Assembly (NCBI GenBank): GCA_017550285.1
Contig: JAFZPP010000001.1
Coordinates: 62,001-126,000, forward strand
Length of the DNA stretch: 64,000 nucleotides
Direction of reading: 5' to 3'
Source: Oscillospiraceae bacterium
GTDB lineage: Bacteria > Bacillota > Clostridia > Oscillospirales > Ruminococcaceae
Shown here: positions 45,235 to 53,750 of the stretch, piece after piece
Position numbering within the stretch: position 1 is the stretch's first letter
How the letters are laid out: every line of letters begins with the position of its first letter
Translations under genes and position numbers: made by a program
The notes under the pieces: model-generated
Told to the model about the DNA's origin: nothing
What the model saw: only the letters and a program-made list of their open reading frames with translations
Databases searched by the model: none

Positions 45235-46485
45235 ATGAAGAAATTTGCAGTTCTGGGATTTGGTACGGTCGGCTCCGGTGTTGTGGAGCTGTTCTACAAA
45301 AACCGCAATAAAATCGAACAAAAAGCAGGCACGGATTTTGAGCTCGCATATATTCTCGATCTCCGTGATTTTCCGGATTCGCCCTATGCCGGCAAATTCA
45401 CCAAGAGCATGGATGCAATTCTCGCAGATCAGGATGTCACGGTCGTCGCGGAATGCATGGGCGGCGTCGAGCCTGCATTCACCTATCTGAAGCAGTGCCT
45501 TGAGCGCGGCATCAGCGTTGTCACCTCCAATAAGGAGCTCATCGCAAAGAAGGGTGCCGAGCTGCTGGCAAAGGCAAAGGAACATGCCTGCAACTGCTTC
45601 TTTGAAGCGAGCGTCGGCGGCGCAATCCCGATCATCCGTCCGCTGCACCGCTGCCTGGCCGCAAATGAGATTTCCGCAATCTACGGCATTCTCAACGGCA
45701 CAACGAACTATATCCTCAATAAAATGCTGACCGACGGCATGACCTTTGCCGATGCGCTCGAAAAAGCACAGAAGCACGGCTATGCAGAGCGTGAACCGAG
45801 CGCCGATGTGGACGGTCACGATGCATGCCGCAAAATCTGCATTCTCTCCTCGCTGGCATTCGGTAAGCATGTCTATCCGGAGAGCGTCTATACAAAGGGC
45901 ATCCGCGAGATCTCGCTGGACGATGCATCCTCTGCCGATGCGCTGGACGGTGCTGTCAAGCTGATCGCATTTGTAAAGAAGCTCGAAGACGGCAGAATCC
46001 TTCCGGCTGTCATGCCGATGTTTGTGCCGCATGAGAATATGATCTCCCGCGTGGACGGCGTATTCAACTGCGTTGAGGTCTGCGGCGACGCAATCGACCG
46101 TGCATATTTCTGCGGCAGAGGTGCCGGCAAGTTCCCGACGGCAAGTGCTGTCATGGGCGACGTGATCGAAGCCGTCAAGCATCACAAGACCGTCTTCTCA
46201 CAGGATTGGGTCGATGCCGGAACACAGGATTTCATCGCCGGAATCGACGAGCTGACATGCGGCATGTTCATTCGCTTCGACAGCAACTATGACGCGGCTG
46301 CACTGAGCGAATTCGCTGCAAACTATCTTGCTGCAAACGGTCATGCAGATGAAGCAGTCAGCGCAGTCAACAACGCCTGCCTCATCACCGTTCCGCTGAA
46401 TCAATCCGAGCGCGAGGCGCTGCTCGACGCCTTCCGTGCAAACGGTATGCCGGTTTCGCACTGGATGCCTGCCATGGAAGCATAA
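45235..46485 (+). CDS. hom: Homoserine dehydrogenase
   Basis: Reduces aspartate-4-semialdehyde to homoserine for Thr and Met. 416 residues: Rossmann GFGTVGSGVVEL, VVAECMGGVEPAFTYLK, SNKELIAKKG, EASVGGAIPIIRPL, GILNGTTNYILNKM and the catalytic GYAEREPSADVDGHDACRK. The C-terminal ~75 residues resemble a short, degenerate ACT domain rather than the full one. The likely ribosome site GAGG (45197-45199) is far from ATG 45235 and a 6-bp hairpin (45206-45224) lies between. Terminator follows. Confidence 0.94.
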   Translation: MKKFAVLGFGTVGSGVVELFYKNRNKIEQKAGTDFELAYILDLRDFPDSPYAGKFTKSMDAILADQDVTVVAECMGGVEPAFTYLKQCLERGISVVTSNKELIAKKGAELLAKAKEHACNCFFEASVGGAIPIIRPLHRCLAANEISAIYGILNGTTNYILNKMLTDGMTFADALEKAQKHGYAEREPSADVDGHDACRKICILSSLAFGKHVYPESVYTKGIREISLDDASSADALDGAVKLIAFVKKLEDGRILPAVMPMFVPHENMISRVDGVFNCVEVCGDAIDRAYFCGRGAGKFPTASAVMGDVIEAVKHHKTVFSQDWVDAGTQDFIAGIDELTCGMFIRFDSNYDAAALSEFAANYLAANGHADEAVSAVNNACLITVPLNQSEREALLDAFRANGMPVSHWMPAMEA

Positions 46486-46500
46486 TTCACAAAGAAAAGA

Positions 46501-46537
46501 GGAATCCGGATAATGATGTCCGGATTCCGTTTTTTTC
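46501..46537 (+). terminator. Terminator of hom
   Basis: GGAATCCGGA (46501-46510) pairs with TCCGGATTCC (46519-46528), then T7. Confidence 0.9.
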
Positions 46538-46546
46538 TCATCTGAT

Positions 46547-47857
46547 TCATTCGGCTGCCTTTTGTTCCGCATCAAACGGAATCCCCAGCGCCTTGCTGAT
46601 CTGCTCCGCGGCGAGATAAGCGTTTTTCTCATGCGTCACAGGCGACGGATGCCAGTCAGCACCGAGACCGTCTGCCATATTCTGCGACGGCGATTCATAG
46701 CAGCTTGTCTTCGCATCACCGAATTCCTTGACGGCTGCCTCAAGATACGGATACAGCTCCTGACAGCCCATGATGCCGAGTGTGCAGACGATTGCCGCAT
46801 CCGGATTGCATTGACGCACCTGTTTCAGGAAAGCAAGATAATTCGCCTGATACTCCTTCGCGCGTGTCGCAAGCGCATGCTTTGCATAGGAATCATCATT
46901 CGTACCGAGATTGATAAACACCACATCGACAGGATGCGATGCAAAATCCCATGGCACTGCATAGTCACCGAACTTGGCAACATTTTCATAGACCGGCGGT
47001 ACCAGCGATCCTGCGTTTATATTACCGTCTCCCGTATAGCCGGAAATCACACCGTATCCGCTGTAGCTGACCGCGCTGTAATCCGCGTCGAGCATCTGTG
47101 CCGCAAGATATGCATAGGACTTTGAAAAATCCTCCGTACCGGTCTCGAAGCCCTCATTCTGCGAAGCTGCACCGACACCGTATGCACAGGTGATCGAATC
47201 ACCGACGAACTCGATCATCAGGTCTTTTTTCGCTGTCGGCTGCACCGGCTTCGCGGCGGAAGACGTCACATCAAACTGTTTTACGCCGATTGCGCCGTTA
47301 TTCGCCTCGGAAAGATGCATGACCTTGACGGTCGCAGTACGCTTCTCCGTACCGGAGAACAGCTTGACAATCTGCTCCTTCTCGCCCATGACCACATCCT
47401 TGATCAGCGTTCCGTCTACATAGACGCCGTAGCGCGGACGGTATTTCGCGCTGGAATTGATGCTGTTGTCGCCCGCAATCGTCACACTTGCCTCGGTACC
47501 CGTCACGGTACATTCGACCGCAGAGCCGCTGTGTACAAGCCATGTGACACCGTTCTTCGTCAGCGTTCTGCCGATCAGCTTTGTCTGCTCGGTGATTGCG
47601 GTGACGGTTTGCGTTCTGAGCTCTCCGGTATCTGAGTGTGCTTCTGCAATCACCGCCCGCTTCATCAGTGTGAGATCGACTGCGTTGATGATACCGTCCC
47701 CGTTGAAGTCATCTGCTGTTGTCATTGCGCCGTTCGTCGTCAGTGTTTTCACCAGATGCTGCACATCATTTACATTTGCTGCCGCCGCATTCAGCGGCAA
47801 AACAGCCTGCACTGCGAGCATCACTGCGGCGATTGCGGCAATTCTCTTTGTTTGCAT
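46547..47857 (-). CDS. CE2-type acetyl esterase with N-terminal dockerin
   Basis: 436 residues. Signal peptide (to about NAAAANV), then a dockerin at the N-terminus (about 28-75): the first half degenerate (NVNDVQHLVKTL), the second clear (DFNGDGIINAVDLTLMKRAV). A beta-sandwich (about 95-210) and an SGNH domain (about 220-430) follow, with GDSITCAYGVG, NLGTNDDSY and ADWHPSPVTHEKN. The N-terminal jelly roll plus DWHPS-style catalytic block is the carbohydrate esterase family 2 layout; these deacetylate xylan and related glycans. AAGGAGG precedes ATG 47857. Acts outside the cell, docked on scaffoldin by inference. Confidence 0.9.
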   Translation of the reverse strand: MQTKRIAAIAAVMLAVQAVLPLNAAAANVNDVQHLVKTLTTNGAMTTADDFNGDGIINAVDLTLMKRAVIAEAHSDTGELRTQTVTAITEQTKLIGRTLTKNGVTWLVHSGSAVECTVTGTEASVTIAGDNSINSSAKYRPRYGVYVDGTLIKDVVMGEKEQIVKLFSGTEKRTATVKVMHLSEANNGAIGVKQFDVTSSAAKPVQPTAKKDLMIEFVGDSITCAYGVGAASQNEGFETGTEDFSKSYAYLAAQMLDADYSAVSYSGYGVISGYTGDGNINAGSLVPPVYENVAKFGDYAVPWDFASHPVDVVFINLGTNDDSYAKHALATRAKEYQANYLAFLKQVRQCNPDAAIVCTLGIMGCQELYPYLEAAVKEFGDAKTSCYESPSQNMADGLGADWHPSPVTHEKNAYLAAEQISKALGIPFDAEQKAAE

Positions 47858-47880
47858 GGCAAACCCTCCTTCCTAAAGCA

Positions 47881-47909
47881 ATTATAAAGGAAACAATATT
47901 GTATGTCAA
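47881..47909 (-). promoter_or_regulatory. Promoter of the CE2-dockerin gene
   Basis: TTGACA (47904-47909), 17-bp spacer, TATAAT (47881-47886), minus strand. The leader is only about 15-20 nt. Confidence 0.85.
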
Positions 47910-47934
47910 TGACAAATTGTACCACATACGTAAC

Positions 47935-47970
47935 AAAAAATCCCGCACAGTCTCCTGTACGGGATTTTTT
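47935..47970 (-). terminator. Terminator of the SpoIID-like gene
   Basis: AAAAAATCCCG (47935-47945) pairs with CGGGATTTTTT (47960-47970), the inner stem continuing with ACAG/CTGT. T-rich on both strands. Confidence 0.8.
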
Positions 47971-47979
47971 CATCTTCAA

Positions 47980-49296
47980 TTACGCGGATTCTTCCGCCTG
48001 TGTCATATCCTGCGGTGTCATGACGGAATCTGCACCGTTTTCTGCATTCGCATCCGCAGCAGCAGTAAATGTCTCTGCTGCCGAGCCGCCGGGCTGATAC
48101 ACAAATTCAAACTTCGGAGACTTCAAACCAAGTACGCTGCGGAGGTCATTGCCCTTCACGCGAACTTGCCCGCCGATGACTGCGCAGGCTACATAGCCGC
48201 CGTCACCGTACTCAAGTTGAATCCAATCATATGGGTTGCCTGAGAGCGATACATGGTAAGTGTTTTCGAGCTTGGATTTGAGCACTGCGGAATTAAACAC
48301 CTTCGTGCTGTTAAAATGCGGATCGGAAGATTCGTCGTGTCTGACGGGCACGCTCTGCAAATACGGAATGTCTGCATAGAAGACATCCTTGCAGGAAGCC
48401 GTTGCACCGCCGCTGGATGCATAGAACGATGTGAGTGCCGGCGCATTCTCGTAATAAACTACAATACCGAGAACCGAACGAACGGCATCCACGATTTTCT
48501 GGGACGGATTCGCTTTGCAGATCATGCCTGCACCGTAACCGTTATAGAGGTAATAGGTGTAAGCTGCAACTGCCTGTGCCTTAATGGCTTCGACAGAGAA
48601 AGAATCGCCCATTTCATTGTTGACAATCTGAGAAAGAATCGAAACGACGTTATCGGTCTTTCCGCCGACTGTCATGGTTTCCCATTCCGAAGTACCGGTC
48701 TGAACCAGCACCGTTCCGGGATAGTAAAGATTCAGAATCTGGTCATACGTCCAGCCGTCATACATTGCATAGAAGTTTGCGCCGTTCTGGCTCATGCCGA
48801 CGCCGTGACCGAAACCGGAGGAGTAAAATACAACGCTGTCCGGATCGGCTGCGATTGTCTCACGAGTGGTAGCAACAGGTTCTTCATAGGTCGTTACGGC
48901 AGACGTAACAGTGGTTATATCGGTTTCGCTGTCATTTGTGACAGCAGTTGTCGTTGCAGTAGTAGTCGTTGGCGTTTCGTCCGGCTCAGATTCAACTGCC
49001 TCATACCGAACAAGCATAAGGCTGTCATCATATTCATAAAGATCAGCCTTCCGCAAATCGGCAACTTCATATGCGTTTGCACCCGACTGAAGGCTGCTGC
49101 GCGAGTCGGCAGGTCCCAAAACGGCTTGTACGTCCGTAATGTTCTCAAAGCCTCCTGTTGTAGCGGCAAACGCAATATTGGCAGCTCCTGAGCGCAGCAT
49201 GGCGTCTCTGTCGCTCTGCATTGCACATGTACTGGTGAAACACAGAGCCATTGCAACCAGAATCGCCACGCGGTTTCTTCGCGTTCGAGCTTGCAT
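47980..49296 (-). CDS. Secreted SpoIID/LytB-like protein with apparently permuted domain order
   Basis: 438 residues from ATG 49296 (GGAGA upstream). It has a signal-peptide-like N-terminus (about 1-45), a Thr/Ser-rich linker (about 105-150), then SpoIID-family motifs. In canonical SpoIID/LytB the order is [xxGVVxxEM]-[ALKAQAVAARTY]-[SGG]-[PYLxSV]-[vR..L.L.S..F]-[GxGHGVGMSQxGA]. Here GFGHGVGMSQNGANFY comes first (161-176), followed by a QILNLYYPGT segment, then ILSQIVNNEMG (220-230), AIKAQAVAAYTYYL (237-250), SSGGATAS, PYLQSV and last LRSVLGLKSPKFEF. So the usual C-terminal segment precedes the rest. SpoIID cleaves denuded peptidoglycan glycan strands; activity here is unproven. Upstream lies a long structured leader and the sortase gene. 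Confidence 0.82.
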   Translation of the reverse strand: MQARTRRNRVAILVAMALCFTSTCAMQSDRDAMLRSGAANIAFAATTGGFENITDVQAVLGPADSRSSLQSGANAYEVADLRKADLYEYDDSLMLVRYEAVESEPDETPTTTTATTTAVTNDSETDITTVTSAVTTYEEPVATTRETIAADPDSVVFYSSGFGHGVGMSQNGANFYAMYDGWTYDQILNLYYPGTVLVQTGTSEWETMTVGGKTDNVVSILSQIVNNEMGDSFSVEAIKAQAVAAYTYYLYNGYGAGMICKANPSQKIVDAVRSVLGIVVYYENAPALTSFYASSGGATASCKDVFYADIPYLQSVPVRHDESSDPHFNSTKVFNSAVLKSKLENTYHVSLSGNPYDWIQLEYGDGGYVACAVIGGQVRVKGNDLRSVLGLKSPKFEFVYQPGGSAAETFTAAADANAENGADSVMTPQDMTQAEESA

Positions 49297-49690
49297 AGTT
49301 TCTCTCCAATATATCAATCTCACCGGGTATATCCCGGCTTTATTTCCCCAAGATTGCTGTGGGGATTTTGTCTAAACGTTTGTGTCCTCCCTTCGCCGTC
49401 CGACCGATCCCAATACGGTCTTTCAGCGCGCGCCATCCGGGAACGACGCGTTGTTCTGCGTCGCAGTTTACCTGCGTACATCTCTCTGTTAAGCTATTAG
49501 ATCACATACTGCGGAGATGTGCGCCGCAGCTCCCGCCGCGGGTGAGGGCGGCTGTTCGCTCGCCGCTCAGATACAGTATGAGAAAGCATAACCGAAAGAA
49601 AACAGTCCGCACAAAGCGGAAACAAGTTCGTTTACCTCCTTGACATCCCATTTCCCTTCAGCTTGATTTCGGTGAAATCAAAACCTGAAT
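49297..49690 (-). promoter_or_regulatory. Structured leader RNA upstream of the SpoIID-like gene
   Basis: A 390-nt stretch without a convincing gene. Read on the minus strand it forms several short hairpins: GGCGGC.../GCCGCC, CGCAG-GUAAA-CUGCG, GACGC.../GCGUC, GACCG.../CGGUC, CCCCA.../UGGGG and CCGGG-AUAUA-CCCGG. The last two are close to the ATG and could form an anti-terminator/terminator or occlude translation. A small SD-led ORF (TTG 49625 to TAA 49497, 42 codons) lies at its start. It resembles a riboswitch or attenuator. c-di-AMP (ydaO) and other riboswitches often precede cell-wall hydrolases, but I could not match a known consensus. Confidence 0.5.
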
Positions 49691-51261
49691 TACGTTTTCG
49701 GACCATACGGTACGAACTTCTTGGGATCGTAATTAACAGGGCGGCCTCCTTTGTAGTAGGCCTTAGGGTACAGCACATTGTCATTCAATGTGGCATTCTC
49801 TGTTCCCTCTTTTGGGTCCTCGCCTTCTTCGACGCGGACTTCTCGACACATCAATATCAGCTTGGCATTGGCGACCAGTCCGTTGCACGTGTACAGCGAC
49901 AAGAGTTGATCTCCATACCGCACATCAACATTTGTGTTGATCATGGTGCGTTTCTTTGCTTCGTTCACATAATCATAGAACGATTCCTCATCAGGGAAAT
50001 CGAGCGTATTCCAGCAGTCAAAGGCATATTCCGAATCATAATCCTCACCGTCAACGATAAAGACGGCAAAAATCTTGAACTGATAGTCCTTGTAGAGCGA
50101 GGAATAGTTGACGATCGGGTGAGCGCTGTAGAATGACGGATTGTTGATATAGTCGCGCAGACTTCCGAACATCGTTCTATTATTCATGTTATGTCCGTAA
50201 ATGAAAACATTTCCGGAATTGTCGTAAACACGACGGTGATCGACTACTTCATCAAAGTGGTTCCGGAAATCCATAAAGATGCAGCCAGCTTTGCTCTGCT
50301 CCTGCATGAAAGTCCGGTAGAGATAGTAGTCATTTGGATTTTTGTTGGGATCACTCAGCTTTTGCTTCTGTACGACAGGATAGCTGACCTCTGTCCCCTC
50401 GATGTTGACATAGCCGACAGCATCAGGATTCAAAGGAAGCAGCGTATTCCCGTAGTAGTTATAATCGAGCCACTCGATCATTTCACCGGTCGCGGGGTCT
50501 TCCTTATAATTATCATTCGAGAAATGTCGGTTCGCCCTTGCTGCATCAATCCGCGCCTGAAGCTCCCTGTAACTCTTTTTGGCCTCGTACAGGTCGATAT
50601 AGTAGTTACCGATCAGGAACGTGCAGACGCCGACAACAATCAGCGCAAGCGAAAAGATAATTTTCCGGAATGACTCAAACATGGAGTCGCCCTTCCACGG
50701 GACAAAAAACCTGAGGATCTCAGTCAAAGTATATTGGTTGCGCTTTTTCTTACCGTTTCCCTTCCGCTGCCGCGGTACCGCCTCCGGAATAACCTTCTCC
50801 CGAGTCACCGTGTGTGTCTCAGGTCTCGGCGCTCCCGTCTGCCGTACAGCAGCCTTCGGTCTTTCTGCCGGAGCAGGTCTGACCTCCTCCCGCCGGACGC
50901 GCGGTCTGGCGGACGCTTCCGTTCTGCCGGAAGAATATTCGACATGCGGCTCTGCATTTTCTGTGGAGTGACGTTTTGCTTCGACTTCTTCTAAAATTGC
51001 CGTAATGTCGTCCCGATTATGATTCTGCCTTCTTTCCGTTTCCCGAAGAACATCTCTCAGCCGATCCTCCGCCGAAATCTCCGCATGTCCCGCGGCACCC
51101 TTCAGCATCCGATGAGCACTGTATGTTCTTCCGGTCCCGTTCCGACTGACATCCGCCCGAAGCGGGGAATCATTCCCGGGTACTGCATTCTGCGCACCGG
51201 CAGTTTCCTGCGGTGCATCAGGGCAGCTAGGTTCTTGATAGGGATTTTGCCTGATATCCAT
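49690..51261 (-). CDS. Class B-like sortase with long cytoplasmic N-terminal extension
   Basis: 523 residues from ATG 51261 (GGAGG upstream). Residues 1-190 are hydrophilic, Arg/Pro/Glu-rich and probably disordered in the cytoplasm. A single membrane helix is at 201-221 (IIFSLALIVVGVCTFLIG). The sortase domain (about 270-475) has FIYGHNMNN (H357), SLYTCNGL (C459) and MCREV (R473), the His-Cys-Arg triad in the class B sequence context. A charged tail follows. Sortases link LPXTG-type proteins to the wall, possibly a scaffoldin. The ~190-residue cytoplasmic region is much longer than in typical SrtB. Next gene is the SpoIID-like protein; a 525-nt leader precedes it. Confidence 0.88.
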   Translation of the reverse strand: MDIRQNPYQEPSCPDAPQETAGAQNAVPGNDSPLRADVSRNGTGRTYSAHRMLKGAAGHAEISAEDRLRDVLRETERRQNHNRDDITAILEEVEAKRHSTENAEPHVEYSSGRTEASARPRVRREEVRPAPAERPKAAVRQTGAPRPETHTVTREKVIPEAVPRQRKGNGKKKRNQYTLTEILRFFVPWKGDSMFESFRKIIFSLALIVVGVCTFLIGNYYIDLYEAKKSYRELQARIDAARANRHFSNDNYKEDPATGEMIEWLDYNYYGNTLLPLNPDAVGYVNIEGTEVSYPVVQKQKLSDPNKNPNDYYLYRTFMQEQSKAGCIFMDFRNHFDEVVDHRRVYDNSGNVFIYGHNMNNRTMFGSLRDYINNPSFYSAHPIVNYSSLYKDYQFKIFAVFIVDGEDYDSEYAFDCWNTLDFPDEESFYDYVNEAKKRTMINTNVDVRYGDQLLSLYTCNGLVANAKLILMCREVRVEEGEDPKEGTENATLNDNVLYPKAYYKGGRPVNYDPKKFVPYGPKT

Positions 51262-51785
51262 TTGAACGCCTCCATCATTTGCTTCAAGCATCCGCTTGCA
51301 GGACGGCATAGGAACAGCACGCCCGTTCAGCGAAGCATCCGCACAGGTTTTGCAGGTGAGAGTCTGTACATCTCTCAATCCGCAAGTCATTCTCCGAAAA
51401 CGGAGATCACATTTCATGAAATTTCGCCGGACGCCGCCGGATTGCTCCGACGACAGCATGTGCATCTAACCGGCAGAAACCGTGTCAGCGGTGCGGTCGG
51501 AAGTTCCGCCGTTCCGCTCCGGATTCCAGCCGTTCCGGTTCCTTCGCGGTTTGCCAAACTGTGATACGACTGCTGAACGCAGTCACCGGTGATGCCGGCA
51601 GATCACAGTCCGGAAATCCGAGATTTCACCGGACAGGACATGAAGCGAGTTTCGCTTCATCCGGTCAGAGCAGCCGCAGCTCCGGTTTCGTAACACGGGA
51701 TGCGCCTGACACTGATGTATTCGTTCAGAGAACAGTGTTCCGCATTTGCAGCAGATGCCGCAGTCCGCAGTTCACCTATTCTCAT
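51262..51785 (-). promoter_or_regulatory. Long structured 5' leader of the sortase gene
   Basis: The transcript from the 51791-51820 promoter would have a leader of about 525 nt. It contains inverted repeats, e.g. ATGAAGCGA with TCGCTTCAT (about 51640-51660), and further GC-rich hairpins. An in-frame upstream extension of the sortase frame to 51465 exists but has no ribosome site and a low-complexity content. The sequence GAGAGATGTAC occurs both here (about 51370-51380) and in the SpoIID leader (about 49475-49485). Candidate riboswitch or attenuator. Confidence 0.4.
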
Positions 51786-51790
51786 TGAAC

Positions 51791-51820
51791 ATTGTACTAC
51801 ATCAGAAGGCATATTGTCAA
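51791..51820 (-). promoter_or_regulatory. Promoter of the sortase gene
   Basis: TTGACA (51815-51820), 18-bp spacer, TACAAT (51791-51796), minus strand. Confidence 0.7.
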
Positions 51821-51988
51821 GTCAGAAGCCGTGTTTTTGTCATCTTCTGCCAAATCGGAGCCGGATAGCCTGTTGAAATTCATCATCCGGTCTAAATCAT
51901 TATTTTATATCATTGAAGCATTTCCTTGCATATCGTTCCGGCGGATATCCTCCGTCAGAATGCGGATATGCAGTGTTCAATCGTAAAA

Positions 51989-52004
51989 TGTTCCACATGA
52001 AACA
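51989..52004. promoter_or_regulatory. parS-like 16-mer (degenerate)
   Basis: TGTTCCACATGAAACA matches the ParB/parS consensus TGTTTCACGTGAAACA at 14 of 16 positions. The first mismatch (C) occurs in natural parS variants, but the central G-to-A change breaks the CACGTG core. Found in a gene-poor gap between the sortase promoter and thiI. Confidence 0.35.
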
Positions 52005-52022
52005 TCAAATTTCAAACATCAG

Positions 52023-53234
52023 TCAGAGCATCTGCTCCTCGGAGACATGCTGTGCAAAGACTTTTTTCATCGCGCCGGCAATCGCAGCCTCAACAAGCGG
52101 CGCAAAATCGACCTCAGCCTGTGCCGCAGCTACTTCGTCGAGATGCGGACGCAGCTTCGGATGCCGCGGCGTAAAGACCGTGCAGCAGTCCTCATATGGC
52201 TGAATCGAAATATCAAATGTATCAATCTTGCGTGATATCTCGACGATCTCCGTCTTATCCATGCCGATCAGCGGGCGGAGCACCGGCATCGTCGCAACAG
52301 CATCGGTGCATTGCAGTGCCGGAAGTGTCTGGCTTGCGACCTGACCGAGACTCTCACCGGTGATGATCGCACCGCAGTCCTCGCGCTCCGCAAGGCGGCA
52401 GGCAATTTCCATCATCAGGCGGCGCATCAGAATCGTGAAATACTCCTCGGGGCAGTTCCGCTGGAGCTGCTCCTGAATCTCCGTGAACGGCACGCAGTAG
52501 AATGCCATGCTGCCGCACCACGGCGTCAGCTTTTCGCAGAGCTGTTCGACCTTCAGCAGCGCACGCTCGGATGTATACGGCGGCGATGCAAAATGGCATG
52601 CCGTCACGCGCAGCCCGCGCTTTGCCATCATATATGCGGCGACCGGACTGTCAATACCGCCGGAAAGCAGCAGCATCGCATTGCCCGCCGTACCGACCGG
52701 CAGACCGCCTGCACCGCGCTCCCGTGCCGCATGAACATATGCATTGAGATCACGGATTTCAACGGTGACCGTCACATCCGGCTGATTGACATCGACCTTC
52801 AAATGCGGATAATGCTCGAGCAGAATGCCGCCCAGCTCTGCACAGATCTGCGGCGATTTCATCGGGAATGCCTTATCCGCACGCTTCGCCTCCACCTTGA
52901 AGGTCTTTGCGGCATTCAGCGCATCGGCAAGATACGGCACCGAACGCGCCGAAATATCTGCGAAGGATTTTTCGCAGGTCAGCGCACGCGCCAGTGCTGC
53001 AATGCCGAACACCTTTTTCAGACGCGGCAATGCCTCTGCAAGCAGCTCGCCGCAGGCTTCATCGGTCTCCGCTTCCGGCACAACATAAATCGTAGACTGC
53101 GCCTTGGAATACGAAAATTTGCCGATTTTCTTGAGCCGGTAGCGGATATTCCGCAGCAGCACATCTTCAAAGGAACTGCGGTTCAGCCCCTTGAGCGCCA
53201 TTTCGCCGTATTTTACCAGAATGATCTCTCTCAT
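52023..53234 (-). CDS. thiI: tRNA uracil 4-sulfurtransferase
   Basis: 403 residues. N-terminal ferredoxin-like and THUMP domains (about 1-165; ILVKYGEMALKGLNRSSFE) are followed by a PP-loop adenylation domain with LLLSGGIDSPVAAY (about 187-200). The C-terminal GESLGQVASQTLPALQ and EDCCTVFTP motifs are conserved. There is no rhodanese domain, the usual short Gram-positive form. It makes 4-thiouridine at tRNA position 8 and can feed sulfur to thiazole synthesis. Downstream of iscS and a GNAT gene, in line with sulfur supply by IscS. GAGG precedes ATG 53234. Confidence 0.95.
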   Translation of the reverse strand: MREIILVKYGEMALKGLNRSSFEDVLLRNIRYRLKKIGKFSYSKAQSTIYVVPEAETDEACGELLAEALPRLKKVFGIAALARALTCEKSFADISARSVPYLADALNAAKTFKVEAKRADKAFPMKSPQICAELGGILLEHYPHLKVDVNQPDVTVTVEIRDLNAYVHAARERGAGGLPVGTAGNAMLLLSGGIDSPVAAYMMAKRGLRVTACHFASPPYTSERALLKVEQLCEKLTPWCGSMAFYCVPFTEIQEQLQRNCPEEYFTILMRRLMMEIACRLAEREDCGAIITGESLGQVASQTLPALQCTDAVATMPVLRPLIGMDKTEIVEISRKIDTFDISIQPYEDCCTVFTPRHPKLRPHLDEVAAAQAEVDFAPLVEAAIAGAMKKVFAQHVSEEQML

Positions 53235-53293
53235 GTCACAAACCTCATATATTATAATAGTATAGAACCGGAATGCATCCGGAAAATGTGCAG

Positions 53294-53734
53294 TTAATCC
53301 GCCAGCATGCGGAACATCGTAATCATATCCGGACTGCGCTGAAATCCGTTTTTCAGATAGAAGCGCTCACTCGGATAGCCGCGCGTAGTTTGCAGGACGA
53401 TGCTCACGCAGCCTTCTGCCTGCATCTCAGCCGCAATCTGCTGCATCATCTCAGAGCCGATTCCTTTGCCCTGTGTTTCCGCGGATACACAGAATTCGTC
53501 GATCACATATTCTCTGCCATGGAGATAGGTACAGACCCTTCCGGCGGCAAGCGCAAGGATTTTTCCTTCCTGCTCATAAACAAATCCGCGTGAAAACGGT
53601 GTTCCCGTCAGCTCAGAGATGCGCGTTTCAGCAAGTGAAGCCGTCCAGCTTTCATTCCACGGTGCCGCTGAAAACGCGCTGCAAAAAACGGCTGCACATG
53701 CCGTCAGATCGCGCGGCTCATATTTACGTATCAT
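53294..53734 (-). CDS. GNAT-family N-acetyltransferase
   Basis: 146 residues from ATG 53734 (AGGAGA upstream). GNAT core: MIRKYEPRDLTACAAVFC, the acetyl-CoA loop VSAETQGKGIGSEMM (the Q/RxxGxG/A block, about 90-100), then VLQTTRGYPSERFYLKNGFQ. The substrate is unknown. It is 16 bp after iscS and 59 bp before thiI, so cotranscribed with them, but no link to sulfur metabolism is evident from sequence. Confidence 0.88.
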   Translation of the reverse strand: MIRKYEPRDLTACAAVFCSAFSAAPWNESWTASLAETRISELTGTPFSRGFVYEQEGKILALAAGRVCTYLHGREYVIDEFCVSAETQGKGIGSEMMQQIAAEMQAEGCVSIVLQTTRGYPSERFYLKNGFQRSPDMITMFRMLAD

Positions 53735-53750
53735 ATTTTCTCCTGTTATG

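Noticed and set aside
49297..49690. Known c-di-AMP or c-di-GMP riboswitch
   Set aside because: I compared remembered consensus blocks by eye and did not find a convincing match; left as an unclassified leader.
51262..51465. Sortase N-terminus starting at 51465
   Set aside because: No ribosome site there, while ATG 51261 has GGAGG at normal spacing; the upstream frame is probably open by chance.
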